Assembly (NCBI GenBank): GCA_030272155.1
Contig: CP126204.1
Coordinates: forward strand, 1,665,501-1,729,500
Direction: 5' to 3'
Length of the DNA stretch: 64,000 nt
Source of the DNA: Tetradesmus obliquus
Lineage: Eukaryota; Chlorophyta; Chlorophyceae; Sphaeropleales; Scenedesmaceae
Shown here: piece after piece, positions 33,393 to 44,007 of the stretch
Position numbering within the stretch: position 1 is the stretch's first letter
Layout: each line of letters begins with the position of its first letter
Notes under the pieces: model-generated
What the model saw: only the letters and a program-made list of their open reading frames with translations
Told to the model about the DNA's origin: nothing
Databases searched by the model: none
Translations under genes and position numbers: made by a program

Positions 33393-35250
33393 AATGTGTG
33401 AGCAACAAAGGTAAGCCGAAGCAAGGAGAAGAGCTGCGTCCACAAGGCGCATGTGTGAGCAAACGCAACACATGTTGTGCATGTTCTGTGAGCACACCGT
33501 GCTGTGATCACTGAAGCCTGTTTGCTGGGCAGCACACCACTCGTGCCCCTGCAAGCGCTACACCTCCACACCTCTACTGTGCAGACGAAGCAACGCCTTG
33601 ACATAGAAGCATAAACACATGTTGCTAGCTACTCCGCCAGCTGCTGCAGGTGTCGCAGTCTGCTGCACTAGCCTCGCCCGCGTGCCCCTTGGACAGCTGC
33701 ACCCGCTCAGCAATCGCCATTTGGCAGCTGCTGCTGCTGCTGCTGCCTGCTGTGGCTTGTAGTCCAGCCTCACCTGCGTAACCCCTTGGACAGCTGCATC
33801 CGCTCAGCGTTTGCAATCGCCAGCTCGCAGCTGCCGTTGCTGCTGCCTGCTGCCAACTGCTGCTGCTGGTGAACCAGCCTCACCTGCGTATCCCTTGGAC
33901 AGCTGCACCCTCTCATCCATTGCCAGCTGGCAGCTGGTGACCGCGCCGTAGTGCGCAAAGATCTCGCGCACGTGCTCCTCGCTCACGTTGCGCGTGAGCT
34001 TGCTGACGTGCAGCTTGCGCGGCAGCTGCTCAGCGCCTGAGCCGCCAGCATCCTTGGCCTGTGGCGCAGCAAGGGACAGAGCGTTTCATGATATTTATGA
34101 CTTGTACAGTATATGCGCGCAAGGATGTTGGGTGAGCTTGCTGACGTGCAGCTTGCGCGGCAGCTGCTTAGCGCCCGGGCCGCCAGCGTCAGCAGGCTTG
34201 GAGGCCTGCACGTTACAGCGTGGCACACATCGATAGAGTAGTGCGCAAGCAAGAATGCTGCTTGCAGTTGCGTGGAAGCGTGTGCAAGGCAGCTGCTCAA
34301 GCCCTGAGCCGCCGGCATCTGCAGCAGCCTGGATGCCTGCAGAACAGCACAACAGAGAGACATAGCAAGGGCAGTTGTCGCAGCTGCTCAGAGTCTGAGC
34401 CGCCAGCGTCAACAGCCTTGGCAGCCTGCAAGGCGTGCCGGATACAGAAAAGGAAGTGAGAAGTGTGTAGGGGTGTATGCAAGCAACACGATGTTGATGC
34501 ATTGCTGGTGGGGAGCCTGTGCCGCAGCAGCCTTGCAAGCATGAATCCTCTAGTGTTGATGATAGCACATCCGTCTCACTGCTGCTGCAGCTGGTGCTGC
34601 AGTTGCTGGTGCTGCTGCAGCTGGTGCACAATGTTCACGCGCCAAACACAGCATCATTACTTTCATATGCAGGTGACATTGTGGCTTCTCTGGGTTATGC
34701 ATAACAGCACTCCCGCTGCTGCTGCTGTTATTGCCATTACCACTGCCGCTATTCCTTGTTCGCTGTGCACTCACAGGTGCTGCTTTGTCGCTGTCTGCTG
34801 TGCCCCGCTTCAGCTCAGTGCGCGGCTTCTCCTCTGCCTGGTTATCATCAGCTGGCTTGCCACGTTTCAGCGCTGCGGGAGATTTGGCTGCTGCTGGCGA
34901 CCTACAGCAGCATGCAGCAGCGGATTGGGTGCCAGAGCAAGCACAGCAGACAGCAGTGAGCAGGCAGTGCCCAGCCAGAGGCACCTTATAAGGCGTGATC
35001 GCGCACAGCTACGGCGCAAAGACCACACTAACATTACGACGTATGCAACAGGTCAAGTAGCACCTGGAGAGCTACATCTCATACAGGGGTACTTTTGCAG
35101 AGCAGCAGGTGCACACCTCGACCTGCTCTTGGAGTCACTGGACCCGCTGGATCTCGAGCTAGAGCCATCAGATGACTTTGATCTACTCCGCGAGCTCTTC
35201 GAGCCGCTAGGGGAAGAAGAGCGACTCCTGGATGGCGAGCTCTTTGCCAT
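31237..35250 (-). CDS. RNPS1: RNPS1/SR45-like SR-related splicing factor
   Basis: Exons: 35,117-35,250, 34,775-34,901, 33,884-34,058, 33,263-33,344, 32,305-32,733, 31,922-32,093 and 31,237-31,470. They total 1,353 bp in frame, 450 residues. The N-terminus is an RS domain (MAKSSPSRSRSSSPSGSKSS). The single RRM begins KLHVSKLTRNVSEEHVREIF and continues SKGYAVVEYETREEAERA, DYMDGGQLDGAIIQ, closely following RNPS1 (VHIGRLTRNV, SKGYAYVEF, MDGGQIDG). The C-terminus is RD/RE-, Gly- and RS-rich and ends STPPRRRR. An RS-RRM-RS layout and length near 410-450 match plant SR45. RNPS1/SR45 acts in the nucleus in splicing regulation and the exon-junction-associated ASAP/PSAP complexes. Gene D is divergently transcribed. 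Several exon edges are duplicated in the introns. Confidence 0.88.
31575..31915 (-). repeat. Duplicated exon edges and a TTCACACAAAG repeat in the RNPS1-like gene
   Basis: The beginning of the last exon (GRSPPG) recurs at about 31,585-31,610, and the end of the preceding exon (PSPVRRRSPAPA) recurs at about 31,785-31,835. Between them and the real exon at 31,922, TTCACACAAAG is repeated about five times (31,860-31,915). Confidence 0.8.
33030..33210 (-). repeat. Extra copies of the second RRM exon's 3' edge
   Basis: GGGGGCCAGCTGGATGGAGC followed by a TGAGTGG donor at about 33,150-33,180, and a weaker copy near 33,030-33,065, duplicate the GGQLDGA exon end whose real donor is just left of 33,263. 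Confidence 0.75.
33665..33840 (-). repeat. Two extra copies of the first RRM exon's 3' edge
   Basis: Copies at about 33,774-33,835 (ERMQLSKGLR then GTGAGG) and about 33,670-33,725 (CQMAIAERVQLSKG) duplicate the end of the exon at 33,884-34,058 (DERVQLSKGYA). They lie downstream of it in the next intron. Confidence 0.85.
34110..34440 (-). repeat. Three extra copies of the first RRM exon's 5' edge
   Basis: Variants of DAGGSGAEQLPRKLHVSKL, each preceded by an AG acceptor, lie at about 34,130-34,206, 34,290-34,337 and 34,385-34,426. They are upstream of the real exon start at 34,058. The first copy is long enough to include PRKLHVSKLT. Confidence 0.87.
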
Positions 35251-35766
35251 GTTGCTGCGATCTACTGTCAAACAGGCTCAGCACATAAGGCAGTGAATCA
35301 AGCGGTTTTTGTTTGTAAAAAGTGCGTCCAAAAACACGTCGCGCTCTGGGCGCAAGCAAAAGACACAAGTGCCACGAAGCAGCACTGGAGCAGCAGGGCG
35401 GCAACAACGACTCGTCAATCACAGCCCACCACAGCTCAACATGTTGCAACACGGTGCGCTAGGACACTTCCGGGCTTGCTGCGCAGTGCTGCCGTGTGGT
35501 GTCAACATTGTCATGACAAGCTGCTTGAAAGGGAACAGTGGGAAGCGTTAATTACTAGTTCTCAGCGCAGCTGAAGACTCTTTAACTGAGTGTCTGATGG
35601 TTGAAGCAATGCTTAGCATGGCGGATGCTGCTTTGGCTGCTGCATGGAATGTGGCCAAAAAAAAAGAAGCACTGCAGCAGTACAGTTGAGCAGTACGCAG
35701 CCTGACTGTGCATACAACACCGGCACTCCCGCTGTGACACATTTGACATTGATGGCTGGGCTGCAG
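35251..35766. promoter_or_regulatory. Divergent intergenic region between the RNPS1-like gene and gene D
   Basis: The RNPS1-like gene starts at 35,250 on the minus strand and gene D reads right from about here, so this 0.5 kb probably holds both promoters. No convincing TATA box was seen. A possible first exon of gene D begins with ATG at 35,597 (MVEAMLSMADAALAAAW), but its donor does not fit the next exon's phase. Confidence 0.5.
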
Positions 35767-38700
35767 AAGACATGGGAGCGTTCTGGCACACTACAAACAC
35801 CGGAAAGGCAGGGCGCAGTGGACAGCAGGCGACTGCAGCAGCTGGCACCAGTTGTCACTGTGAGTAGCAATCTGCATGTGCACCATCGCGCATTTTGGCT
35901 GTTGAACACTGCAAACACGTTACACGTTACAAAGTGATGAACAAGGGGGCGATTTATTTGAGACTGAGACACGCAGTCAATCTGTGGAGGGGCATAACCG
36001 CTTACCGGGGGTCAAGCTCTTGCCTACACGCTGATCAAAGTCGCTTGCCGCTCACCCCCCCTCCCCTCCCCTGGTAGGCTTTCCCCACCTGTTCAGTGTG
36101 CTGACTGGCAGTGACCACTTTGCTTCCCGCTTTACCCCCCCCCCCCCCCCCCCCCCCGGAGCACATGGAATTTGAGCTCGCTTGTCGCTTACCCCCCCTT
36201 CATATTGACTCGGTGTCTCAGTCTCAAATAAACCGCCCCCCAACTCAACAGTAACATATGGTGTGCCTGATGTAGCTTCAAGAGGTGCACAAGACGCTGG
36301 CTGTTGGAGCCTCAGACCAGCAGCAAGCACAGCAGGTGCGTGCAGACACAGCAACACAGCAGTAGACTGCAATGGAGCTTGCAGGAACATGGCTGCCAGC
36401 GTAGTCAACCTGCATGCAGTGCACGTTACATTCCGAGCTGCACAAATGTCACGCAAGGCACCTTCAAACCATGTCGTGCCAAGTGTGCATCATTTGGCGT
36501 CCTCTCATCACCCCGTCACCTCCTGGCGGTCTGCACTGCAGCGGCGCAGCAGCGATGCCGCAGCTACTGCAGCAACAGCGGCGTCGGCAGCTGCGCAGAG
36601 CAACATGAGCAGCAGCAGCCGTGATGCTGCTGATGTGCCAGAAGGCGTGAGCCCAGCAGCCTGGTCAGCGATGCTGCAGACAGCCAAGGAGTTTGACATG
36701 CGCGGTGAGCTGTGTGGGAGGTGCAGCAGCAGTATGACTGAGCAAATAAGACAGCAGCATACAGCAAAAAAGGACAGGTGGCACTGCTTGCAAGCAGTGC
36801 AGCAGCTGAGCATGTGACAACAAGCAGCAATCACGTGCTGTGCTGGCCCAGACTGGACGTGTGACGCTCAACAGCCTCTGAACTGCCAATGCCGCAGGTG
36901 TGTTTGACCCCGCGGTCAATAAGCTACGCAGCAGCATGATGCAGCAGGTGAAGGTGTTCAAGGAGCAGCAGCAGCAGCAGCAACAGCAGCAGGCAGTCAA
37001 GGCAGGCCAAGGAGCAGGCTTAGCAGCAGCACTGGCGAGCAAGGTGAACAAGCCATACACCAGCTGCTGTACAACGTTGCCGTTCAAACCACTGCACTAT
37101 AAAAACTCAGCAAGCCATCATGATTGCTACTGGCAGCTTGACGCTGCATGCAAATGTATCAAGAGTGCCTGGCGTTCATAATTGAGCTAGCAGCAGGTCC
37201 CGAAATGGTTACTGCTTGCAGGAAACCATGGCAGGGCCCAGCAGAAGTAGGATGTGTGCCGAACCTCTGCACTGCACCCCACTAATGCAAGCTTGCTTCT
37301 TTCTGGTTGTATTTGCAGCAGCCGATGGCAGCAGCATCCGCAGCAGCCTCTGCGCAGCAGCTGCAGGACACAAGCTCGCTCGCTGGCCGTTTGGATGCAG
37401 CATGCCAGCAGGTGATTGCCTCGCTGCCTGTGCTGCGCAAGCCACCTCACACAGCAGCATCTGTGGCATCAGTCAACTCCAGGGCTACAAACAGAACAGG
37501 CTTGACCAACAGGACGCGCAGGGCAGGTACAGCAGCAAGCACGGCGGCGCGGCAGCGTCAACAACAACAGCAGGACCTGCAGCAGCAGCAGCCACAGCAG
37601 CAGCAGCAGCAGCAGGAGCTGCCAGCATTGTATGCAGTGCAGGAGCAGCGCAGCCCGCTTGGTCCTGCAAGCCAGCTGAGCCGCAGTGCACTGCAGCAGC
37701 TAGAGCTGCAAGCGGGACATAGCATGCAATCTTGTGCAGAGGACGGCAGCAGCAGCGGCTGCAGCAGCAGCTGCAAGCCAGCTGTGTGTCCACACCCTGA
37801 TGCCGCAACAGCACTCAACCTAGGAGTGCTTGCATGGCAGCAGCAGTCGAGCAGCAGCAGCAGGTGCATTGCTGGAAGCACAGCAGGAGGAATGAGTGCA
37901 GCGCAAGCGTCCAACTGCAGTGGCTGCACCAGCACCACCCGCAGTGGCCGCAGCGGCTGCTGCAGTCCGGTTGCGGCGCTGACGCAGCGCTCGGGCAACA
38001 AGCCGCTGCAGCAGCCGTACCAGCAGTGCCTGGAGCAGGTGCAGGAGCAGGAGGGTGAAGGTACAGTGGCTGACGCTGACGTAGAAGGACGAGGATTTGT
38101 TCAGCACATGCACATTCAAACACCATCAACCAATGACGTAGAAGGACGAGGATTTGTTCAGCACATGCACATTCAAACACCATCAACCAATGACGTAGAA
38201 GGACGAGGATTTGTTCAGCACATGCACATTCAAACACCATCAACCAATGCTGGACCAGGAGACTCCCGCCAAATGTCGCCTGACGTGCAGCGCTATGAAA
38301 ACAGCTGCTGCCAACCTCTCGACTGCCATGGCAAACACGCGGCATGGTTTGCCGTAGTGGCAGTGTCCTGCTGATGCACCGCATTGCAATGCTCCTGCTG
38401 CAGCGTTCCTGCAGCCTACTGACTCTGTTGCTTGCCGTTTGTTGTGCAGGGCTGCAGCAGAGCAAGCCGCAGCGGCGGCTGGCAGTGCGCCAGAAGCGTA
38501 GCAAGAGCCTCGCTGCCTGCGTGGCTGAGCTGACAGCAGCTGCCAGGCCCAGCACACCCACAGACCACGCAGCTGAGTCAGGTGGGCAGAGCTTGAGGTG
38601 CATGTGCATGTAGGAGACGTGCGAATGCTGTGCGGTAGCAACTGCCTTGCACAGTAGTTGACTTTCAACAGTAGTATGCTGCAGGGTCACATGTACAAAT

Positions 38701-41700
38701 GAGCGGTTCCTGCAGCAATGCGATATGCGGCTAGCACAGCCTTGCAGGGGGCCGTTCAACAAATGCTTTTTGAACGCAGTACAGGGCCTCTCACAGCACT
38801 CCACCATCCCGCTGTATCTGCTGCTGCTTCTGCACCTCCAGCAGCTGTGCAGCAGCGGCTGTCGCCCGCTGCGTGTGAGGCGTTCCAGCAGTCTGTGGCA
38901 GCAGCAGTGGACAGCAACCTGCGACTGTACCGACAGCGGCTGCAGCAGGCGCAGCAGCAGCTGCTGCAGCGGGAGCTGGCTGGCGAGCAAACCCAACAAC
39001 ATGCCATCGGCAGCAGCAGCAGTAGCCAGGTGCTAGCTGCAGCAGAGGGAGGTAGCAGCGGCAGCAAACAGCTTGAGGCTGCAGCTGCAGGTGTGACAGA
39101 TTGTGTGGCAAGTAGTGCTGCAGGGAGCGACGAGGCTAGCAGGGGCAGTGCAGCGAGTGGGGCTGAGGGCCCGAGGGCTGCTGCTGCAGCAATTGGTGTT
39201 GATGCTGCTGTGCTGACGATGCAGCAGCTGGTGGCGCTGCTGGCCAAGCGTGATGTGCAGCCTGAGCAGGAGGAAGGATGCACACCTGACAGGTGAGGGG
39301 TGCAAAGACAGTGATTGGCGCCAACAGGCGGGTGCAATGGTGACTGCGATCAGCTGTTGCCGGTGTCAGCTTTACACAAGCAGTGCCTGTATGTGTCGTG
39401 CACCTGCTTGCACCATCAAAGCATATCGGCAATGCGCTCCGTCTCAACAGACGCTAAAATCTCGTGGCTCCTTCTGCTGTCATTCCTGCCTGTGTACCAA
39501 CCACTCCCTGCATCCCCCGCTCTCCTGCCATTGCGCATCTCACACTCCCTCTGCCGCCACCGCAGTAAGCAGCAAGCAGCAGGCAAGCCTGCGCAGCCAG
39601 CCAGCGCCACCTCAACAGCAAGCCACAAGCTGGCAGCAGCACAGACCATGTCTCAGCTGCTGGAGGCTGCCAATGAGCACCTGCATGCTGCAGCCCTTGA
39701 GTTTGCAGACCCTGCTACTGCTGCAGCAGATGCTGCTGGCAGGGGCAGCATGAGGCTAGATCTAGGCAGGATTGCAGCTGTGCATCAAATGGGCAAGGCT
39801 TGGCAGCGCACTGCGCGGAGCAATCAAAGCAATGCAAGCAGCACCAGCAGCACCAGCAGAGGCAGCGGGCATCAGAGCGGCGCTGCCACCAACCGCAGCA
39901 ACGGCGGTGGCACAAACCGGCTGCTGCTGCCGCTGCCGCAGCCCATTGCTCCAGGCGATGCCCCTTCATCCACTGCTGCTGCCGACAGTCAGGCGCGCAC
40001 AAGCTGTGCTGGATCTGCGGCTGCACCCCACGACACCCAGCAGTCCACCCAATCCACCGCAGCAGCAGCAGCAAGCAACAGCAGCGCTGCCAGGCTACCA
40101 GCTGGCTTTAAGGCAGCATCGCCGCCACGCCTGGCAGCCCCATCAGCAGATGAGCTTGCTGCTGTGCCGCTGCCCAGCCTGCCTCCGCTGCTGGACCTGA
40201 GCCACGAGCCTGCCAAGGTGCTGCAGGCTCGGCTGGCGCGCGTGTGGGCGGTGCTGGCGGTGCCTGCTGAGCAGCAGATGGCCATGGTGCTGGGGTGAGT
40301 GCATGGGCCTGCAACCTGCAAAACATAACACATGATTTGTGTTTGATGTTGACAGATAGTTTTTGACGTGCTGGGTTTTCGGAAGTGCCGCACCTGGAAG
40401 GTCAAAGGTAGTGGCTGTGCGGCTGGCGCGCGTGTGGGTGGTGCTGGTTGTGCCTGCTGAGCAGCAGATGGCCGTGGTGCTGGGGTGAATGCGCGGCTGT
40501 CACAGTAGGGCCTAGGAGGGCAACGTGGGTTGCTGCTGTGCCTGAGGCGTGCCTGCTGAGCAACAGGTGGCCATGCTGCTGGGGTGAGTGCGCATCTGTA
40601 GGGCCATCTATGCAGCTGTACCTGCATCTGACACCTGCCTGCCATGTGCGGCAGATGCATCTATCCATATGGCCATGGTGCTGGGGTTAGTAAATGGCTG
40701 TAGGGCCATGTGGTTTGCTGCTGTGCTTGATGCCTGGCTGACATGTGGAGCAGGTGGCCATGGTGCTGGGGTGAGTGAATGGGCCTGCAACCTGCAGAAC
40801 ATAACACATGATTTGTTTTTGATGTTGACAGAGATTTGTGACGTGTTTGGTTGGCGGAAGTGCCGCACCTGGTGGTTTGTTATGGGTCAAAGGTAGTAGC
40901 TGCGCAGCTGGCGCGCGTGTGGGTGGTTCTGGTTGTGCCTACTGAGCAGCAGATGGCCATGGTGCTGGGGTGAGTGCGCAGCTGTAGGGCCATCTACGCA
41001 GCTGTACCTGCATCGGACACCTGCCTGAAATGCGCAGCAGCTGCTTCCATCCATATGGTTATGGTGCTGGGGTGAGTGCTTGGCTGTAGGGCCATGTGGT
41101 TTGCTGCTGTGCTTGATGCTTGGCTGACATGTGCAGCAGATGGCCAGATGCATGGTGCTGTTTCAAAGAGCCGCAGAGCAGCTAGCCGCACTGTGGGCCT
41201 TGAGAGTAGGCAAGGAGCAACAAACCTGGCGTCTTTGCATCATCTGCAGCTGTGCTTGCACTGAGATTCCCGTACTGGCTGTTGCTGCTGCTGGCTTGCA
41301 GGTACACCTCGCGTGCTGCTGCCTGCCACTTTGAGGCAGCCCTGTCAGCCTGGGAGACTGCCGCTGCTGCTGTGCTGCAGCGGGAAGGCATCCTGAGCCA
41401 GCTCGTGCAACTCAAAGCAGCAATGCAGCAAGCACGGCAGCAGCAGCAGCAGCAGGATCCAGCGGAGCAGCAAGCTACAGTGCAGCTGCTGCTGCTGGGG
41501 CTGGATGTGCAGCAGGTGCACCAGCTGCTGTGGTCTTTCCTGGCAGCCACTGAGCAGGTGCAGGTGGCTGCTGGGCTGCTGCTTGAGGCTACTGGGCAGG
41601 CGTTGATGGTGGGGCAGGAGCCTTATCCTCCTGCTGGCGCTGTGCTGTCAGCTGCGCAGCTGCAGCCCATATTGGACGAGGCTTGGCAGCTGCTGGGAGA

Positions 41701-41725
41701 GATGCCGTCCAGTGTTAGACTGTAG
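35767..41725 (+). CDS. Gene D: coiled-coil protein with CCDC87-like C-terminus
   Basis: Exons: 35,767-35,859, 36,276-36,335, 36,542-36,704, 36,898-37,043, 37,319-38,060, 38,450-38,581, 38,716-39,292, 39,566-40,294 and 41,302-41,725. They total 3,066 bp in frame, 1,021 residues plus a first exon I could not place. Composition is Gln/Ala/Ser-rich with predicted helices (KEQQQQQQQQQAVK; YRQRLQQAQQQLLQ). The C-terminal part RLARVWAVLAVPAEQQMAMV, then YTSRAAACHFEAALSAWE and VLQREGILSQL, resembles the CCDC87 pattern (W..L..P..QRLDMA.KYSS, LW..A...I..RE.LL..L). CCDC87 relatives are linked to cilia/sperm flagella, so a flagellar role is possible. TGTAA follows at 41,904. The CCDC87 link is from memory of the pattern. 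Confidence 0.6.
35945..36240. mobile_element. 296-bp MITE with 28-bp terminal inverted repeats and CAA duplication
   Basis: The left end GGGGGCGATTTATTTGAGAC (28 bp to 35,972) matches the reverse complement of 36,213-36,240 at 27 of 28 positions. The element is flanked by CAA at 35,942-35,944 and 36,241-36,243, a 3-bp target-site duplication. It holds a run of 23 C at 36,135-36,157 and no coding capacity. It sits in the gene D intron between 35,859 and 36,276. Confidence 0.88.
38078..38248 (+). repeat. Three tandem 57-bp units, open as a 19-residue repeat
   Basis: Three essentially identical units encode DVEGRGFVQHMHIQTPSTN in the frame of the preceding gene D exon. The phase-matched donor at 38,060 and acceptor before 38,450 put the repeat in an intron. 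Failure to splice would add the repeat to the protein until a stop near 38,374. Confidence 0.9.
40405..41160 (+). repeat. About seven degenerate copies of a gene D exon 3' edge
   Basis: Copies of the exon end encoding VPAEQQMAMVLG plus its GGTGAGTG donor end near 40,487, 40,584, 40,687, 40,771, 40,970, 41,071 and 41,160. They follow the full exon ending at 40,294. The copies ending at 40,487 and 40,970 also include the upstream RLARVWVVL segment. They fill most of the intron before 41,302. Confidence 0.88.
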
Positions 41726-41903
41726 CTGCATGTGCGTGGTTATCTGTGCTGACGCCTGTTAGTGGTGTTGAGCACTGGGAGCAGAAGGGGACTGCGGTGG
41801 TGCTGCAGCAGCTGCTGCTGCAGGATGGTGGCAGGGCGGTGCTGAACCAGCAGGCCGGATGTGAAGCCATATACTCTTCTATAGAAGGGCTATGGGCATC
41901 ACG

Positions 41904-41908
41904 TGTAA
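41904..41908 (+). terminator. TGTAA polyadenylation signal of gene D
   Basis: TGTAA lies about 180 nt after the gene D stop codon (TAG at 41,723-41,725), a typical distance for the chlorophyte signal. Confidence 0.6.
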
Positions 41909-42872
41909 CAGCTCACATGTGCACATTTGAAAGCACTGCCGCAGCAGCAGGGACTTCCCAGCCATCTGCTGTGATAGTGGCAACTAACTGGCCAATAGAC
42001 ATCTTCAAGAAGCAAGTCAGCAGCAATACCATGTAGCATAGGTTCTGGCCGTACAGATATTGAGCTATGGTGGCAGGGTGCATGTGTTTGGGGAGTAATT
42101 GAACTCCCACAATTGAGTATTCTTCTCCACCATACATCACCGGTAACGCTTGGCAGGAATAGATAAATCACCTGCCTCAGCAATTTGAAATGGGCCTGCC
42201 AGCAGCAGGGGGTTTCCACCAGCTGTGCGTAGTTGTTGCCTGCTGTCCATTAGCAGCTCCTGCGGTTTAAACTGTGATGATTCTGTTGCTTACTAGCACT
42301 GCGCGTGACTGCCATCAGCACCAAGAAGCGCTGTGTCATGTCATGAGTTCGCCTTGGTAGTTCGTCTGTAGCCCGAGCGAAACATGTCTGAAATTGAACC
42401 AATACCTACGATAGCCTCAACATACTCAGTAATGCTGTTGAGCTTGACCTGCTGGTGCATGTCTGCGCAGCAAATCACAACTCGTCAAGATCTGTTCGCC
42501 GGTACTGTCCATGACCATACATTTCAGGAAGTGCGTGCGTAGCTTTGTTTTAAGTCTGAAATAATGCATCGTCTTTTATTGTGCTGTACAAACCAGCATC
42601 CTACGCCAGGTAACCTGCGGACGTCATTGGGTTGACCTTTGAAAAGGCCCTGGAGCTCTTTTAGACCTTCAAATAATATCGAGCAGAGATCTAGGAAGTT
42701 TCATCAGTTGTCTGAATGCTGATTATGGGCTTGATACCTGAATCGCATGGTAGGACTACGGGAAGGGAACCTAGTCAGAAGGCTACGGTCGAGGAGGTAG
42801 GATTGCCAAACATACAGGCCTTTTCGACGCTCAAATCACTACAGTCTCTCCTTTTCATTTACAATCGACCTT

Positions 42873-42879
42873 TATAAAA
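42873..42879 (+). promoter_or_regulatory. TATA box of gene E
   Basis: TATAAAA stands about 150 bp upstream of the gene E start codon, in a non-repetitive stretch, consistent with a core promoter and a 5' untranslated region of about 120 nt. Confidence 0.6.
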
Positions 42880-43026
42880 AGTGAAACATCAGCTGCCTCA
42901 CTCACATCGGCAGCAATACTTTCAACAGTCTAGCCCCTGACAGTTTCGTTCAGCTCTTGGCAAGCTGCAACTACTTTGAAAGGTCTTAGAACCCCACAAG
43001 CTGCAACTCATCGTCGAGACATCGCT

Positions 43027-44007
43027 ATGGCCTGCACTCTCAGCTCATGCATGGCGCTGATGGCCCTTTGCCTGCTGTGCGCAGCCATGGTGAGTGAATG
43101 CCGCAGCAGCTAGCATGGAGGTGTCTGAAAATCATTGAATCAGTAGCTGCTGCAGCTGCCTTTGGCTTGTCGCATGTTGCTGGCGGATTGGCGGGCGGTC
43201 CGCCCCTTTTGCTTGCACGTGCTGCATCAAGCATGCAGTATCTTATCAACAATCGAACAATAGGTTCATCTCTTTTGAGGCTTCACCTTTGCTGGCAAGA
43301 TACTGCCCTCGACTTGCAACCCCCTTGACGAACCTGCTGTCTACCCGCCGTTCCCATGCGACTGCTCGCAGAACGCGCATGCAGCCTGCTGCACCAGCGG
43401 TCAGCCCACCTACAAGGGCAAGGAAGTCAACTTTATTGGCCTGCCAACTTGCAGCGACGGCCCATGCTCGGGTCAAGGCTTTGACTACAGGGGAGCAGGC
43501 TCCAGCGAATCCCCCAACCCAGCGTCCTGCTGCGACACTGAGACCGAAAGTGCGTTCTTGTACAACCCGCAAGCAACCGTCAAAGGTGCCAGCTGGCCAC
43601 CCATTGAGCAGTTCCCCGGCAAGTGGCCAGGCACCGGCAGGAACTGCAACGCAGAGGCACCCCGCTACAGGTGCACCCTGGGAGGCCAGGTGGGTGCCGG
43701 CACACTGCCCTGCTGCTGCTGCTGCATTGCTTGTTATAAAGAGCTTGCTGTCAGCTGCACTGGCATTTGCAAGGCTGGCTGCGCAGTGCCAAACACAAGC
43801 TGCCCCTAGCCTGTCGCAGTGCTGCTTGCTTGCATTGCCCAGCAGCCTGCACAGCATCCCAGCTGCTGCTGTTGCTGCACCCCGAGCCCTCTGTAGATTC
43901 CTCGCCACAGCCTCTGACTGCATCCCGCTGCTGCTGCCTGCCCTCCTGCTGTTTGCTGCTTGCAGGAGAAGAAGAACACCAGGCACCACCGCCACCTGCT
44001 GTCCTGA
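43027..44007 (+). CDS. Gene E: small secreted cysteine-rich protein
   Basis: Three exons, 43,027-43,089, 43,300-43,689 and 43,966-44,007, give 495 bp in frame, 164 residues. The first exon encodes a signal peptide (MACTLSSCMALMALCLLCAA). The middle exon begins ILPSTCNP and is rich in cysteines (FPCDCSQ, AACCTSGQ, CSDGPCSGQG, ASCCDTE, RYRCTLGG). The last encodes EKKNTRHHRHLLS and TGA. The low-repeat, well-structured middle exon contrasts with the surroundings. Presumably extracellular, stabilised by disulfides. I do not recognise a family, so the function is unknown. A TATA box precedes it. Confidence 0.72.

Larger units (their letters stand above)
41726..43026. other. Intergenic region between gene D and gene E
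   Basis: The first 180 bp are the gene D 3' untranslated region up to TGTAA at 41,904. From about 42,200 the CAG bias disappears. No exon was supported. The right end holds the gene E promoter. Confidence 0.6.

Noticed and set aside
42200-43020. Protein-coding gene upstream of gene E
   Set aside because: No frame with plausible splice signals; only the TATA box near 42,873 could be supported.
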